DNA from: CAVSVP01 sp963731125
GTDB lineage: Bacteria; Pseudomonadota; Gammaproteobacteria; Competibacterales; Competibacteraceae
Assembly (NCBI GenBank): GCA_963731125.1
Contig: CAVSVP010000033.1
Span: 112,375 to 176,374, forward strand
DNA length: 64,000 nt
Reading direction: 5' to 3'
The number at the start of each line of letters is the position of its first letter. The stretch's first letter is position 1. The translations under genes were made by a program, and so were the position numbers. A model generated the notes under the pieces. That model did no database searches. It was not told the DNA's origin and saw only the letters and a program-made list of their open reading frames with translations. This document shows, one piece after another, positions 49,079 to 58,298 of this stretch.

Positions 49079-49522
49079 ATGCCCAGGAATCCCCCTGAAG
49101 GAATGCCTAGAGTGACCCCATATCTGTGCTATGCAGATGTCGAGGCAGCTCTGGGTTGGCTCGAGAAAACGTTTGGCTTTGCAAGGGGAGGCGCACTGCC
49201 CGGACCCGATGGAGTTATCATGCACGCCGAGATGAAATTCAAAGAGGGGGTGATCATGATGGGGCCCCCCTGTGCTGAGCAAGGCTCCAAGAGTCCAAAG
49301 GAACTAGCCGGCGTCAATCAAAGCCTCTACATTTATGTCGACACTGTTGATGAACATTACCGCCATGCAAAACAGGCAGGCGCAACGCCTATCTCAGAAC
49401 CCATAGATATGTTCTGGGGCGATAGAATGTACACGGTAAAGGATTTGGAAGGCCATCAGTGGAGTTTTGCTCAGCATGTCAAAGATATCGCGCCTGAAGA
49501 TATGCAGCCCTCCTTCTCTTAA
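49079..49522 (+). CDS. VOC (glyoxalase/PhnB-like) family protein
   Basis: The 147-residue protein shows the vicinal-oxygen-chelate pattern: Val-Thr-Pro-Tyr-Leu-Cys-Tyr-Ala-Asp-Val-Glu-Ala-Ala-Leu-Gly-Trp-Leu-Glu-Lys-Thr-Phe-Gly-Phe, split here by its own repeat, and a closing Trp-Gly-Asp-Arg-Met-Tyr-Thr-Val-Lys-Asp-Leu-Glu-Gly-His-Gln-Trp. I choose the ATG at 49079 because GAGGAG lies nine bases upstream; an in-frame ATG at 49028 lacks this. The family covers glyoxalases, dioxygenases and resistance proteins, so the reaction is unknown. Confidence 0.88.
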   Translation: MPRNPPEGMPRVTPYLCYADVEAALGWLEKTFGFARGGALPGPDGVIMHAEMKFKEGVIMMGPPCAEQGSKSPKELAGVNQSLYIYVDTVDEHYRHAKQAGATPISEPIDMFWGDRMYTVKDLEGHQWSFAQHVKDIAPEDMQPSFS

Positions 49523-49584
49523 GCAGCCAATCCTGACGATAAGAGCCCTTTCTGAAACACTAATCAATCAATGAAATAGATGCC

Positions 49585-51219
49585 ATGAAAGCAGCAGATC
49601 TGTTCGTACAATGCCTGGAAAACGAAGGGGTCAAAACTATCTTCGGTATCCCCGGCGAGGAAAATCTCGATATCATGGATGCTCTGCTCGGCAGTGGCAT
49701 CGAATTCATCACGACTCGCCATGAACAAGGTGCCGCCTTCATGGCCGATGTTTACGGCCGGCTGACCGGTAAAGCCGGTGTGTGTCTGGCAACTCTTGGC
49801 CCCGGTGCCACTAACTTAGTCACCGGTTTTGCCGATGCCAATATGGACCGCGCTCCCATTGTCGGCATCGCCGGCCAAGGCGCCACCACCCGCATGCATA
49901 AGGAAAGTCATCAAGTGCTGGATCTGGTCAATCTGTTCGCGCCCATTGCTAAGTACAGTGTCGAAATCCGTGAGCCGGAAATCGTCCCCGAAGTGGTGCG
50001 CAAAGCGTTTAAAAACGCTCAGGTGGAAAAGCCCGGCGGTAGTTTCATCTCCTTTCCCGAAAACATTGCCGAAGCCGAGGTCGCCGGCAAGACTCCACTC
50101 AAAGTACAAAGCCCCGCGCCATCGGTACCACCCCAGGACAAAATCGACCAGGCCGCTGAAGTCATCTCCGTTGCCCGGTTTCCTATGGTGATGGCAGGCA
50201 ATGGCGTGGTTCGCGCCAATGCCTCCGAGGCGCTGATTGCCTTCGCTGACCAGCTCAATATTCCAGTAGCCACCACTTTTATGGCGAAAGGTGTCATTCC
50301 GTTCTCCCATCCGTTGAGTCTGGGCACGGTCGGATTACAAGCCTATGACTATGTGGCCTGTGGCTTCGATCGTGCCGATGTGGTGATCTGCGTCGGCTAC
50401 GACATGGTGGAATATCACCCTTATCTCTGGCATGCGAGTAAAGACAAAAAGATTATCCATGTTGACATGAACCCAGCCGAGGTGGACGAGCACTATATCC
50501 TGGAATGCGGGGTGACAGGCAACATCGCCGCCGGTCTCCAAGGTATCGTTGCCAAAGCCAAACCACATCAGGGACAACATACCGCTGCGTTACGCGAAAC
50601 CATTGTCGAGGAATTGAGCGCCCATGCCGATGACCTGGGTTTTCCAGTTAAGCCGCAGAAAATTATCTGGGATCTGCGTCAAGCCTTGGCGCCGGAGGAC
50701 ATCGTTATCTCCGATGTCGGCGCCCACAAAATGTGGATGGCCCGCATGTACCAGGCCGAGCGGCCCAACACCTGCATTATTTCCAACGGCTTCGCCGCGA
50801 TGGGCATCGGCGTGCCGGGCGCCATTGCCGCCAAACTGGCTTTTCCCGACCGAACCTGCCTGGCGGTCACCGGCGACGCCGGTTTTCTGATGAACTCGCA
50901 AGAGATGGAAACTGCACTGCGCATCGGCACAGCCATCGTGATCTTGGTATGGAACGACAGCCAGTATGGCTTGATCAAATGGCATCAGCTGCGGCGTTTC
51001 GGGCGCGAAACCAATATCGGTTTCGGTAACCCTGATTTTGTCGCTTACGCCCAAAGTTTCGGTGCCAAGGGTTATCGGATAGAACATGCAGAACAACTGC
51101 TGCCGACCATCGAGCAGGCGATTACCGATAACACGGTAGTGCTAATCGATTGTCCGGTGGATTATTCTGAGAATATGAAATTAACCGAGAAACTCGGCAA
51201 CCTGGTTTGTCCGATCTAA
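49585..51219 (+). CDS. alsS: Acetolactate synthase, catabolic type
   Basis: The 544-residue thiamine-diphosphate enzyme starts Met-Lys-Ala-Ala-Asp-Leu-Phe-Val-Gln-Cys-Leu and has the catalytic Glu47 in Arg-His-Glu-Gln-Gly-Ala-Ala-Phe-Met-Ala and the cofactor motif Gly-Asp-Ala-Gly-Phe-Leu-Met-Asn-Ser-Gln-Glu. It is nearer the FAD-independent AlsS group than the biosynthetic IlvB (no regulatory-subunit gene follows). It would join two pyruvates to acetolactate. No acetolactate decarboxylase gene is adjacent. The next gene begins directly after its stop codon, so the two are one transcript. Confidence 0.88.
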   Translation: MKAADLFVQCLENEGVKTIFGIPGEENLDIMDALLGSGIEFITTRHEQGAAFMADVYGRLTGKAGVCLATLGPGATNLVTGFADANMDRAPIVGIAGQGATTRMHKESHQVLDLVNLFAPIAKYSVEIREPEIVPEVVRKAFKNAQVEKPGGSFISFPENIAEAEVAGKTPLKVQSPAPSVPPQDKIDQAAEVISVARFPMVMAGNGVVRANASEALIAFADQLNIPVATTFMAKGVIPFSHPLSLGTVGLQAYDYVACGFDRADVVICVGYDMVEYHPYLWHASKDKKIIHVDMNPAEVDEHYILECGVTGNIAAGLQGIVAKAKPHQGQHTAALRETIVEELSAHADDLGFPVKPQKIIWDLRQALAPEDIVISDVGAHKMWMARMYQAERPNTCIISNGFAAMGIGVPGAIAAKLAFPDRTCLAVTGDAGFLMNSQEMETALRIGTAIVILVWNDSQYGLIKWHQLRRFGRETNIGFGNPDFVAYAQSFGAKGYRIEHAEQLLPTIEQAITDNTVVLIDCPVDYSENMKLTEKLGNLVCPI

Positions 51220-52647
51220 ATGATTGACACGGCGCGACACCGTCCACGCTTAGTAATCGCCGGCGCCAGCGGTTTTATTGGCACCGCGGTCTGTCGGGAA
51301 CTGGTGCAAGATTACGACATCGTCGCTTTGACCCGGTCGCCGGAACGCTCGGCGGCGAGCGACGCGCAACTGCCCATCGTGTGGCGACACTGCGATCTGT
51401 TCTCGCTGCGCCAGGTCGATAGGGCGTTTGAAGGCGCCGAGTTTGCCATTTACCTGGTGCACTCGATGCTGCCTTCGGCGCGCCTGACGCAGGCGAAACC
51501 GTCGGACATGGATCTGCTGATCGCCGATAACTTCGCCCGTTCCGCCGCTCGCCATGGCGTTAAGCAAATTATTTTCCTCGGCGGCGTGGTACCAAAAGGC
51601 TTCGAAATTTCGCCGCTGTTGTGGAGTCGTCGTGAAGTTGAGATGACGCTTGGTTCCCACGGGGTGCCGGTGACGGCCCTGCGGGCTAATCTGGTGGTCG
51701 GACCGGGCGGCACTTCGCTGCGGCTATTGATCAATCTGGTGAAGCGGCTGCCTGTACTGCCGCTTCCCCGTGCGGCTCATTCTCTTACCCAACCGATTGC
51801 CCTCGCTGATGTATTGCGGGCGATTCGCCTTTGCCTGGGCAATCCCGATACGTATGCAAAGCATTTCGATATCGGTGGGCCAGCGCCGTTAACCTACCTG
51901 GAATTGCTACGCCAGACGGCTGCAGTAATGGGTCGTAAGCGGGTACTATTCACGGTACCGTTGTTACCGTTGCGGCTGGCCGCCTTTGGAGTGCGGCTGG
52001 TGAGTGGAGCGCCCGCGCCATTGGTGAACGCGCTGGTGGAAAGCTTGCCGCAAGATACCGCTGTTGAAACCAATCCGGTGCAACAAGCACTGCAAGCCGA
52101 GGCGCTCGATTATTCACAAGCTCTAATTGCTGCGCTGGATGCACGTCGAGAAAACCTGTTGTCCAGTCCTCGCTTGATCCTTCGCGATCAAGATCATACT
52201 GCTTTACGAGAAGCCAGCCTGGTGCGTTCGATTCAGCGAATTGTTTTGCCTCCCGGCCAAGATGCCGCCTGGGTGGCGGGTAATTACTTCCGCTGGCTGC
52301 CGCGTCTGCTTTGGCCTTTTATTTGCTGTCGATTCGACGACATTGGGTCTTGCCAAGTTGTCGAGCGCGTGCCGCGCCTGACCTTATTGAACCTGACCTT
52401 CAAACCGGATCACAGCACACCGGATCGGCAAATGTACTTTATCACCGGTGGCCTGCTGGCGCGGCGTAATAGCCCTTATCAGGGGCGGTTTGAATTTCGC
52501 AATGTGCTGGACAATCGTTATACCATTGCCGCTATCCACGATTTTGCGCCTGCCTTGCCCTGGTATTTCTACAGCGCCACGCAAGCCGTCACCCACTTAT
52601 CAGTGATGCGGATTTATCAACGACGGCTTGCTCGGTTGACGCGTTAG
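51220..52647 (+). CDS. NAD(P)-binding SDR-type protein with extra C-terminal domain
   Basis: The 475-residue protein has a Rossmann domain with Gly-Ala-Ser-Gly-Phe-Ile-Gly (about 16-22) of the atypical SDR/NmrA-like group (to about 290), then a C-terminal DUF2867-like domain containing Pro-Gly-Gln-Asp-Ala-Ala-Trp-Val and Tyr-Phe-x-Arg-Trp-Leu-Pro. The ATG directly abuts the stop of the acetolactate synthase gene (TAAATG). The family binds NAD(P)H; some members act on sugars or quinones, others only sense redox state. No reaction can be assigned. Confidence 0.8.
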   Translation: MIDTARHRPRLVIAGASGFIGTAVCRELVQDYDIVALTRSPERSAASDAQLPIVWRHCDLFSLRQVDRAFEGAEFAIYLVHSMLPSARLTQAKPSDMDLLIADNFARSAARHGVKQIIFLGGVVPKGFEISPLLWSRREVEMTLGSHGVPVTALRANLVVGPGGTSLRLLINLVKRLPVLPLPRAAHSLTQPIALADVLRAIRLCLGNPDTYAKHFDIGGPAPLTYLELLRQTAAVMGRKRVLFTVPLLPLRLAAFGVRLVSGAPAPLVNALVESLPQDTAVETNPVQQALQAEALDYSQALIAALDARRENLLSSPRLILRDQDHTALREASLVRSIQRIVLPPGQDAAWVAGNYFRWLPRLLWPFICCRFDDIGSCQVVERVPRLTLLNLTFKPDHSTPDRQMYFITGGLLARRNSPYQGRFEFRNVLDNRYTIAAIHDFAPALPWYFYSATQAVTHLSVMRIYQRRLARLTR

Positions 52648-52695
52648 TCGGGTATGCTCCACGATACCCAAAACCGTCGTTCCAGAGCTGGAGTC

Positions 52696-52761
52696 TAAAC
52701 TGAAGTTTTATCGTAACCTTAGAACAGAGATGAGAACGAGTCACGATAAAACTTCAGTTTA
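52696..52761. repeat. 66-bp hairpin with 19-bp perfect arms
   Basis: TAAACTGAAGTTTTATCGT (52696-52714) is mirrored exactly at 52743-52761 across 28 bases. It lies 48 bases after the SDR gene stop, where a terminator would be expected, but no U-run follows. It marks the edge of the IS-rich region and is joined directly to an integrase fragment, so it may be a recombination or insertion scar. Confidence 0.65.
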
Positions 52762-52983
52762 AAAAGAGCGGGCATTGGGGATTTTCGCTGGCATGATCTG
52801 CGCCATACCTGGGCCTCCTGGCATATTCAGGCGGGCACACCGCTGCATGTGTTGCGGGAACTGGGGGATTGGTCTGGCATGGACATGGTGATGCGCTATG
52901 CCCATCTGGGCGGACAGCATCTGCAGGCCTACGCGGCGGCTGTTGAGACGCCGCAGGGCATCATGACGAGCATAGTGAGGTGA
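52762..52983 (+). pseudogene. Tyrosine-recombinase (integrase) C-terminal remnant
   Basis: One frame reads Phe-Arg-Trp-His-Asp-Leu-Arg-His-Thr-Trp-Ala-Ser-Trp and later Val-Met-Arg-Tyr-Ala-His-Leu, holding the conserved His-x-x-Arg-His box and the catalytic Tyr of phage-type integrases. It ends at TGA 52981. The N-terminal two thirds are missing; the fragment begins at the hairpin and ends ten bases before an IS. It testifies to a lost prophage or island. Confidence 0.85.
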
Positions 52984-52992
52984 GCGGAGAGA

Positions 52993-54284
52993 TAGGGCAA
53001 TCGCGCTATGTGAGTTGAGAGGCTGTTGGAAAATACCCTGGCGCGCAAGCTAATGCGTTGATTTAAAATGCTCCGAAATCGTTCGATCAGGGGTTTTCCA
53101 ACAGCCTCTGAGGCCCGAAGATGAGATGGGTGCGGTAATCATCGTTCAGTGAAGCGCGCAGCTGACGACGTCGCAGGCTATCCTTAGCGGGGCCGTTATG
53201 GCGTATCCCGTTGAGCGCCATCCGCCGGATCAGGGCAAGGGTTTCGGGCGCGTGATGTTGGCGTGTCCGATTGGCATCCTCGCCGAACTGCACGTCCAGT
53301 ATCCAATGCTGACCATTCTCGGTATCCCAGTGGCGGCGCACGGCGTCGGCAAAGCACGCCGGATCGGTCAGTGAGCACCGGTAATAGCGGTATTCGGTCG
53401 TCGTTGCCTCGCCGATGATTCGGGTCGATTCGCCGCGACCGACCGCTTGCAGTCCGGCCCACTCGGGTGGTTGCTCCAGCCAGGCAATCTCGTCACTCAG
53501 GGCGTAGCGGCGGATTTCAATTCGACCATGGTCTTTGGCTACCGTCTCCTGCTGGGGCAAGCGGCCCTGGGCCGTTTCCGTGTCTAGCCATAAGCGCACG
53601 TCGTCATGCAGACCCGGGTGGTTGTCCTTCAGAGCCAGGATGTAGTCCGCACCCGCGTCGATCACGTCCTGGGCAATGGCTTTCTGACAGCCCATCGCAT
53701 CGATCGTAACCACCGCCCCTTGCACATCCAGCAGTGATAGCAATTCCGGCATCACCGTAATTTCATTGGTTTTGTCCGCCACCGCCTGCGGCGTAAGGAC
53801 TAAGCGAGCTTTCGCCGCATAGGCGCTGACCAGGTGAACCGCTTGCTCGCCTACTCGACTACCCCGCAACCGCTTACCGTCCAGGCACACCGGTTCACCG
53901 GCTAAACTCGGGATAGCGACTTCCACCCACCGCAACAACGCGTCGGTAAATGCCCCCGGCGCCAGGCGTCCCAACACGTCACTGAGCGTATCATGCGACG
54001 GAATGCCATTCGGCAGTTCCAAGAACTCTCGCAACCAGTCCTCCTTTTGCTTGCCAAATTCCTCCATCCCTACCCAGTCTTCAATTCCACTGAGCACGGC
54101 ACAACATACGAGCATGAGAATGTCATTCAGTTTGTGTAGCTTGTTTCGGGTTTCCCGGCGGGGGTCAGGCAGCTCGGCAAAATAGGGGCGGGGATCAGAC
54201 AGCATCGGTTACCTCCTCAACATCAGCATGCCTCCCAACATTACCTGCCTCCTCTGTCAAGAGCTATATAGCGCGATTGCCCTA
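52993..54284 (-). mobile_element. ISAs1-family insertion sequence, 1292 bp
   Basis: The ends TAGGGCAATCGCGCTAT (52993-53009) and its exact complement (54268-54284) are 17-bp perfect inverted repeats. The single transposase gene lies between. I see no target duplication, so one side has probably been rearranged. A further inverted pair (AGAGGCTGTTGGAAAA, near 53028 and 53092) forms a hairpin at the end of the transposase gene. Confidence 0.9.
53087..54205 (-). CDS. ISAs1-family transposase
   Basis: The 372-residue protein has the ISAs1 (H-repeat) hallmarks: Asp-Pro-Arg-Arg near the N-terminus, His-Asp-Thr-Leu-Ser-Asp-Val-Leu-Gly, Asp-Gly-Lys-Arg-Leu-Arg-Gly-Ser, Thr-Ile-Asp-Ala-Met-Gly-Cys-Gln, Ala-Leu-Lys-Asp-Asn-His-Pro, and His-Trp-Asp-Thr-Glu-Asn. 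The frame is intact. Two spare sequences at its end form a hairpin with the downstream copy. Confidence 0.92.
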   Translation of the reverse strand: MLSDPRPYFAELPDPRRETRNKLHKLNDILMLVCCAVLSGIEDWVGMEEFGKQKEDWLREFLELPNGIPSHDTLSDVLGRLAPGAFTDALLRWVEVAIPSLAGEPVCLDGKRLRGSRVGEQAVHLVSAYAAKARLVLTPQAVADKTNEITVMPELLSLLDVQGAVVTIDAMGCQKAIAQDVIDAGADYILALKDNHPGLHDDVRLWLDTETAQGRLPQQETVAKDHGRIEIRRYALSDEIAWLEQPPEWAGLQAVGRGESTRIIGEATTTEYRYYRCSLTDPACFADAVRRHWDTENGQHWILDVQFGEDANRTRQHHAPETLALIRRMALNGIRHNGPAKDSLRRRQLRASLNDDYRTHLIFGPQRLLENP

Positions 54285-54295
54285 GGCCTGTTAGC

Positions 54296-56303
54296 CTGAC
54301 TTTCGCTATTCGGACCTTGAGGTGATATAATCTATTGATTTTTTTGTTGCTGACTTCCCAAGGTCGGCACTACCGGTGGCTTGCGCGCGGGGCGGTTTGA
54401 GAGGCATGGATCTTGGGGGGCGGCTGCTGGGGAAGGGATAACCTTAGCTGCTGCAAAAGTAATTGTTGATCTGGGTCGGGCTGAGTGAAACGAGAGAGGA
54501 CAAGGTGTCGACCATCGGTGGTCGGCAGATGAACATCGACCATCTGGATGGCGGCGAATTTTTCCAGGATGGCCCGGGGTGTCAGCCCCGGCGCCAGCTG
54601 ACGGGCCTGATGTTTCAGGGTCACCATCAAACAATAGGCCACAAAGGTGACAAAAATGTGCGCGTCAATACGCTCATCGGTCTGATGGAATATAGGGCGC
54701 ACGGCGAGATCGCCTTTTAGTTCCTTGAAGGTCTGTTCGATCTCGGTCAGCTGGATATAGTGGCGCCACAGTTCAGCGGGATGCGCGCTGGTCAAGTTGG
54801 AGCGCAACAAGTAGCATCCCTCGCGGCGGCGGCGTTCACGCAGCTTCTTACGCTTGAGATGAAAATGGAAGGTTGCCTCAGTAACGGCCTGATCCGGTTC
54901 AGGCAGGTGGATATCGAGCAGGGCATACACTCTGCCGGCCTGCTTTTGGGCGGCACCGAGCTTGAGCAGGAGTTGATCCCGCGTGAGTTTCTACCGGCGT
55001 AACTCCTGTAGCCGACGCCACAGCCGCTTCAGCCGCCGGCGCCGCATGGCGCGCTCTTTATCGACCCGGCCGTCGCTGCGTGCCAGGACATAGAGTGAAC
55101 TCTCCTGGGCAAGCAGTTTGACCTGAACGCTATCTCGTACGGCTTCCCAAGGCTTGGCGAGGAACGGCTTTTCCAGTTGGGTCAGCCGCCCCTTGGGAGT
55201 GCCGACCAGGTAGTGAATCGGCGGTGATGCCTGACGCATGCGCGTCAACACCGCTTCGCTGGGGATGCCTCGGTCCATCACCCACGTGCGGTTGGCCTTG
55301 CCGTATTGCGCCTCGATGGCCTGCAGAAAGCTCTCCAACGTGGTGTTGTCGCTGGTGTTGCCGGGCATCACTTCATCGGCGATCGGGAAACCTTCCGGGG
55401 TGACGATGAGTGCGATAACCACCTGTACACAGTCGAAGCGTTTATCTCGACTGTATCCGAACCGGCGGTTCCCCCCACCGGGTGGGTCGCTTTCAAAATA
55501 GGTACTGGTCAGGTCATACAGCAGCACCTCGAAACGCACCCCGAACAGGTGCTTCCAGCGCTCCGTCAGAAAGGAGAAGAAGTCCTTCTTGTGGGGCAGC
55601 AATTTGTCCAGACAGCGATAAAGGGTGTCTTTCTGGGCGATGCGGTAATCCGCACCCAGCAGATCCACCATGGCACTTCGCTCGAACCATTCCCGATGCA
55701 GGTACCACTCACTACCCGGGGCAATCAGCCGATAGCAGAGCAGGAGTTTGAAAACCTTCAACCAGCACGTGCCCTTGCGACTGGGAGGCAATTTAGGCCC
55801 CCAGAACGCATCCAGCTGGAGTTGCTTCCAGAGCGTCAAGGCCAGCCAACAGGCACCCCATTGGCGGGGGTGGTGCAAACGCAACTGACTCAGATTGACC
55901 TGCACCGTATCGCATTCGAGACGCGGTGCCTGCCGATCCGAGGGAAACACAGCCATCTGCCGGGAACTCGCCCCATCCTCTTGCAACACCTCGATACTCT
56001 GACACCAGGCCGCCCGTTGCGCATCGTTGATCTCACCCAGATAGAGCACTTGTCTTTGGACAACCCGGTTATCCGCCGTGCGTCGGTTTTCGACAATGCT
56101 CCAATAGCGGTGTTCTTTGCCATCTTTGAAACGGCGCTTGGCTCGTAGAAACATCGCACCATTTTCGGCTATTTACATGATAAATCAATAGGGTAGGTCG
56201 GCACTACAAACCCTTTTGTCGACCTCGCTCTTTGTGCATCAAGGGGTTAGATGTCAGCGAGGGCTGAAAATGGCTGAATTCGGGGGCGAATAGCGAAAGT
56301 CGG
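54296..56303 (-). mobile_element. IS1634-type insertion sequence, 2008 bp
   Basis: The ends CTGACTTTCGCTATTCG and CGAATAGCGAAAGTCGG are 17-bp inverted repeats with one mismatch. GTTAGC flanks both sides (54290-54295 and 56304-56309), a 6-bp target duplication. It landed just 11 bases from the end of the ISAs1 element. Confidence 0.88.
54370..56154 (-). pseudogene. IS1634-family transposase with in-frame TAG
   Basis: The gene would code for about 594 residues. It shows Leu-Leu-Tyr-Asp-Leu-Thr-Ser-Thr-Tyr-Phe-Glu-Ser near 197, Val-Met-Asp-Arg-Gly-Ile-Pro-Ser, and a distal Ile-Glu-Gln-Thr-Phe-Lys-Glu-Leu-Lys-Gly-Asp-Leu with the catalytic Glu. A TAG at 54991-54993 interrupts it after Leu-Gln-Glu-Leu-Arg-Arg; the same frame then continues with Lys-Leu-Thr-Arg-Asp-Gln to the normal end. 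The stop separates the first acidic residues from the essential Glu, so the enzyme should be dead unless the stop is read through. Confidence 0.85.
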
Positions 56304-56374
56304 GTTAGCCTTGCAAGGGTCACTATCATAGGTAAGAAAAGGATCAGCAGACAAAGCTATCTTGTCTGCCTTCT

Positions 56375-56490
56375 AAAGAGCCTGCTATCCGTTTTAAGGA
56401 TATTATCGAAACTATTGCCAGAATTGACCAGTATAAGGCGGGCAGGGATCTGCAAACTTTCGCCAGGGACACCAAGACCGTGGATGCAGT
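56375..56490 (+). pseudogene. HepT-like (DUF86) fragment
   Basis: About 38 codons read Asp-Ile-Ile-Glu-Thr-Ile-Ala-Arg-Ile-Asp-Gln-Tyr-Lys-Ala-Gly-Arg-Asp-Leu and Lys-Thr-Val-Asp-Ala-Val, the usual opening of HepT-type RNase toxins. There is no start and the text breaks off where the PIN-toxin gene ends on the other strand. The MntA-type antitoxin partner is absent, so this is a leftover of a second toxin-antitoxin locus. Confidence 0.6.
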
Positions 56491-56497
56491 GGGATCA

Positions 56498-56926
56498 TCA
56501 TTCTTGTTCCAGCTGCTTGGCAGCTTGTTCGATACGGTTCCAATCCCACACTTCAAGCTTGTCGCCCGCGGCCTTGGCAAGGTGGTTATCGTTGGTCCAG
56601 AATTGTTCGCATTCGGCAATGAGTGCCGCTGCCAGGTGAAGGGCATCCGGTGTTTTAATGCGGTGCTCGATTCGTAGGCGGCTCGCCAGATCGAATAACG
56701 TGCGATCGAAGGGCACCATCTTGCAGCGCTCGAAGTAACTGTCGTAGATTCTTAGCAAGTCTTCGCGTTGGTCACGAAGGGCCTGTAGTCTGGATTCCAG
56801 GCGGACGAGCTCGCTGCCGAAGACCTGCTTGCCGGTTATCAGGATCTTGAGCTTGTTCTGCTGTTCAGGTTTGGCTTCTACCAGATCAATGACAATGCAG
56901 GCATCCAGGAATAGGCGAATCATCAT
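56498..56926 (-). CDS. PIN-domain toxin (VapC-like)
   Basis: The 142-residue protein has the PIN pattern: Leu-Phe-Leu-Asp-Ala-Cys-Ile-Val-Ile-Asp-Leu-Val at the N-terminus, Thr-Pro-Asp-Ala-Leu-His-Leu-Ala-Ala-Ala and Phe-Trp-Thr-Asn-Asp near the C-terminus, giving the acidic Mg-binding set of a VapC-type ribonuclease. Its ATG overlaps the stop of the upstream antitoxin gene by four bases (ATGA). The RNA target is unknown. Confidence 0.85.
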   Translation of the reverse strand: MMIRLFLDACIVIDLVEAKPEQQNKLKILITGKQVFGSELVRLESRLQALRDQREDLLRIYDSYFERCKMVPFDRTLFDLASRLRIEHRIKTPDALHLAAALIAECEQFWTNDNHLAKAAGDKLEVWDWNRIEQAAKQLEQE

Positions 56927-57177
56927 TCGTCCCAGCTGGCACGCTCTGCTTCGATCTGGGTGGCGATCTCGTTGCGGTCACGCCCAGGCGTGTTTCGCGG
57001 CAGTGATGCCAGAAAATCGTCCAGATTTCCGCTTCTATACTCGAACTCGCGTCGAGCATCGTCATCGGTTTCATAGAGTACGATGATTCGCGCACGGCCG
57101 GGACGCACCTGGTTTGGAAGCTTCAGGTGGATGGTGTGGTCTTCTGTGATCTCAGTTTCCAGTTCAATGGCTTTCAT
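56923..57177 (-). CDS. Antitoxin partner of the PIN toxin
   Basis: The 84-residue protein starts Met-Lys-Ala-Ile-Glu-Leu-Glu-Thr-Glu-Ile and continues Leu-Lys-Leu-Pro-Asn-Gln-Val-Arg-Pro-Gly-Arg-Ala-Arg-Ile-Ile-Val-Leu, like small AbrB- or DUF2281-type antitoxins, with an acidic, probably disordered tail for toxin binding. I start it at 57177; the frame is open far upstream, but that stretch contains the 24-bp tandem duplication and no conserved text. Confidence 0.7.
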   Translation of the reverse strand: MKAIELETEITEDHTIHLKLPNQVRPGRARIIVLYETDDDARREFEYRSGNLDDFLASLPRNTPGRDRNEIATQIEAERASWDE

Positions 57178-57232
57178 CGTGTTTTGATCTCTGTCGCTAG
57201 GGAATAGTTGGTTACGCCACGATTGGCAATGT

Positions 57233-57280
57233 GCAGTAGAGGAGGCCGTAACAACAGCAGTAGAGGAGGCCGTAACAACA
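57233..57280. repeat. Perfect 24-bp tandem duplication
   Basis: GCAGTAGAGGAGGCCGTAAC plus AACA occurs twice in immediate succession, upstream of the antitoxin gene. It may sit within that gene's promoter region and could alter its regulation. Confidence 0.85.
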
Positions 57281-57846
57281 TCGGTGTCGGCGAAAGGTGT
57301 CAGATGCTGCCACCGCTGGAGCCCATCAGCCGTGCGAGGGTCACCATCAGGGGTAAGATAAATTATTAGTCGGTCTTTCATGGATAACAGCGTAGGAGAG
57401 ATCACACAACGGGTCAAATTGATTTAAGTATCAGTTTTTTTATTAAGTTACCACTCGCTAGGGACATGCCGCTTAGACATAAGTATTTCTTTAGCGATAA
57501 CATTTCTGGTAAGGATACTGGTAATATAATGCGGGTGGCGATCATACGGTTTCAATAGTGCGGAGACTGGTGTTATAGGGATGGATAACATCACCAACGG
57601 CACTGATAGGGTTTTCCAGCTTTTTTGAGAAGAACAATGGTTTTCTCATTCACCATGACACTTGTCTATGGCGAATGGTGATGTAAGCCACGATCGGTAG
57701 CTCATAGAGGCCGCGACGACACGTTGTCCGTCGACGTCCGTCGACATTTTTCCAGCACGACGGGGTTATCGAGCGTTCCCGTTCGCTACGGGCGCTCGTC
57801 ACCCGTAGCGGTACAGGCCTATGCTGGGTATAGGGAGAAACGAACC
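57281..57846. other. Non-coding stretch before the DMT gene
   Basis: About 560 bases with mixed composition: AT-rich at 57420-57640, GC-rich after 57690. A small direct repeat (GTCCGTCGAC, twice, at 57727-57746) is seen. No gene is supported. Confidence 0.4.
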
Positions 57847-58298
57847 ATGCCATGGTTACCCGGAGCACGTCAAACCGGGGTGTTTGCCGCCTTGACGGCA
57901 GCGCTTCTGTTTGGCGCGGGCACGCCGCTCGCAAAGGGGTTGCTAACCAGCGTCAATCCCTGGCTACTCGCCGGGCTGCTGTATCTGGGCGCAGGTCTGG
58001 GCCTGGCGGCGTACCGCCTGATGCGACGCGCCCCACGGGTCAGGCTCGCGATTGGCGAGTGGCCGTGGCTTGCCGGTGCCATTGCGGCCGGCGGGGTGCT
58101 CGGCCCGGTTCTGCTGATGTTCGGACTTACCGGGATGCCCGCCTCGGGGCATCTCTACTACTCAATGCCGAAGCCGTCTTCACTGCCTTGCTGGCCTGGT
58201 TCGCCTTCCGTGAGAACGTAGACCGGCGCATCGCCTTGGGAATGGTCGCCATTGTTGCTGGTGCCCTAGTGCTCAGTTGGCCAGGTGACGCCCTGTAG
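57847..58298 (+). pseudogene. DMT/EamA transporter, frameshifted and truncated by an IS
   Basis: The frame from ATG 57847 codes for an EamA-type first domain (Ala-Ala-Leu-Leu-Phe-Gly-Ala-Gly-Thr-Pro-Leu-Ala-Lys) up to Gly-Met-Pro-Ala-Ser-Gly. At 58146-58149 one G is missing from a G run; the proper text (Ala-Ser-Leu-Leu-Leu-Asn-Ala-Glu-Ala-Val-Phe-Thr-Ala-Leu) continues in the next frame. The protein then stops at TAG 58296-58298, right at the left end of an IS. Only half of a normal ten-helix EamA protein is left. Confidence 0.8.

Noticed and set aside
55306..56148. 280-codon plus-strand frame opposite the IS1634-type transposase
   Set aside because: Antisense shadow; the minus strand carries conserved transposase motifs.
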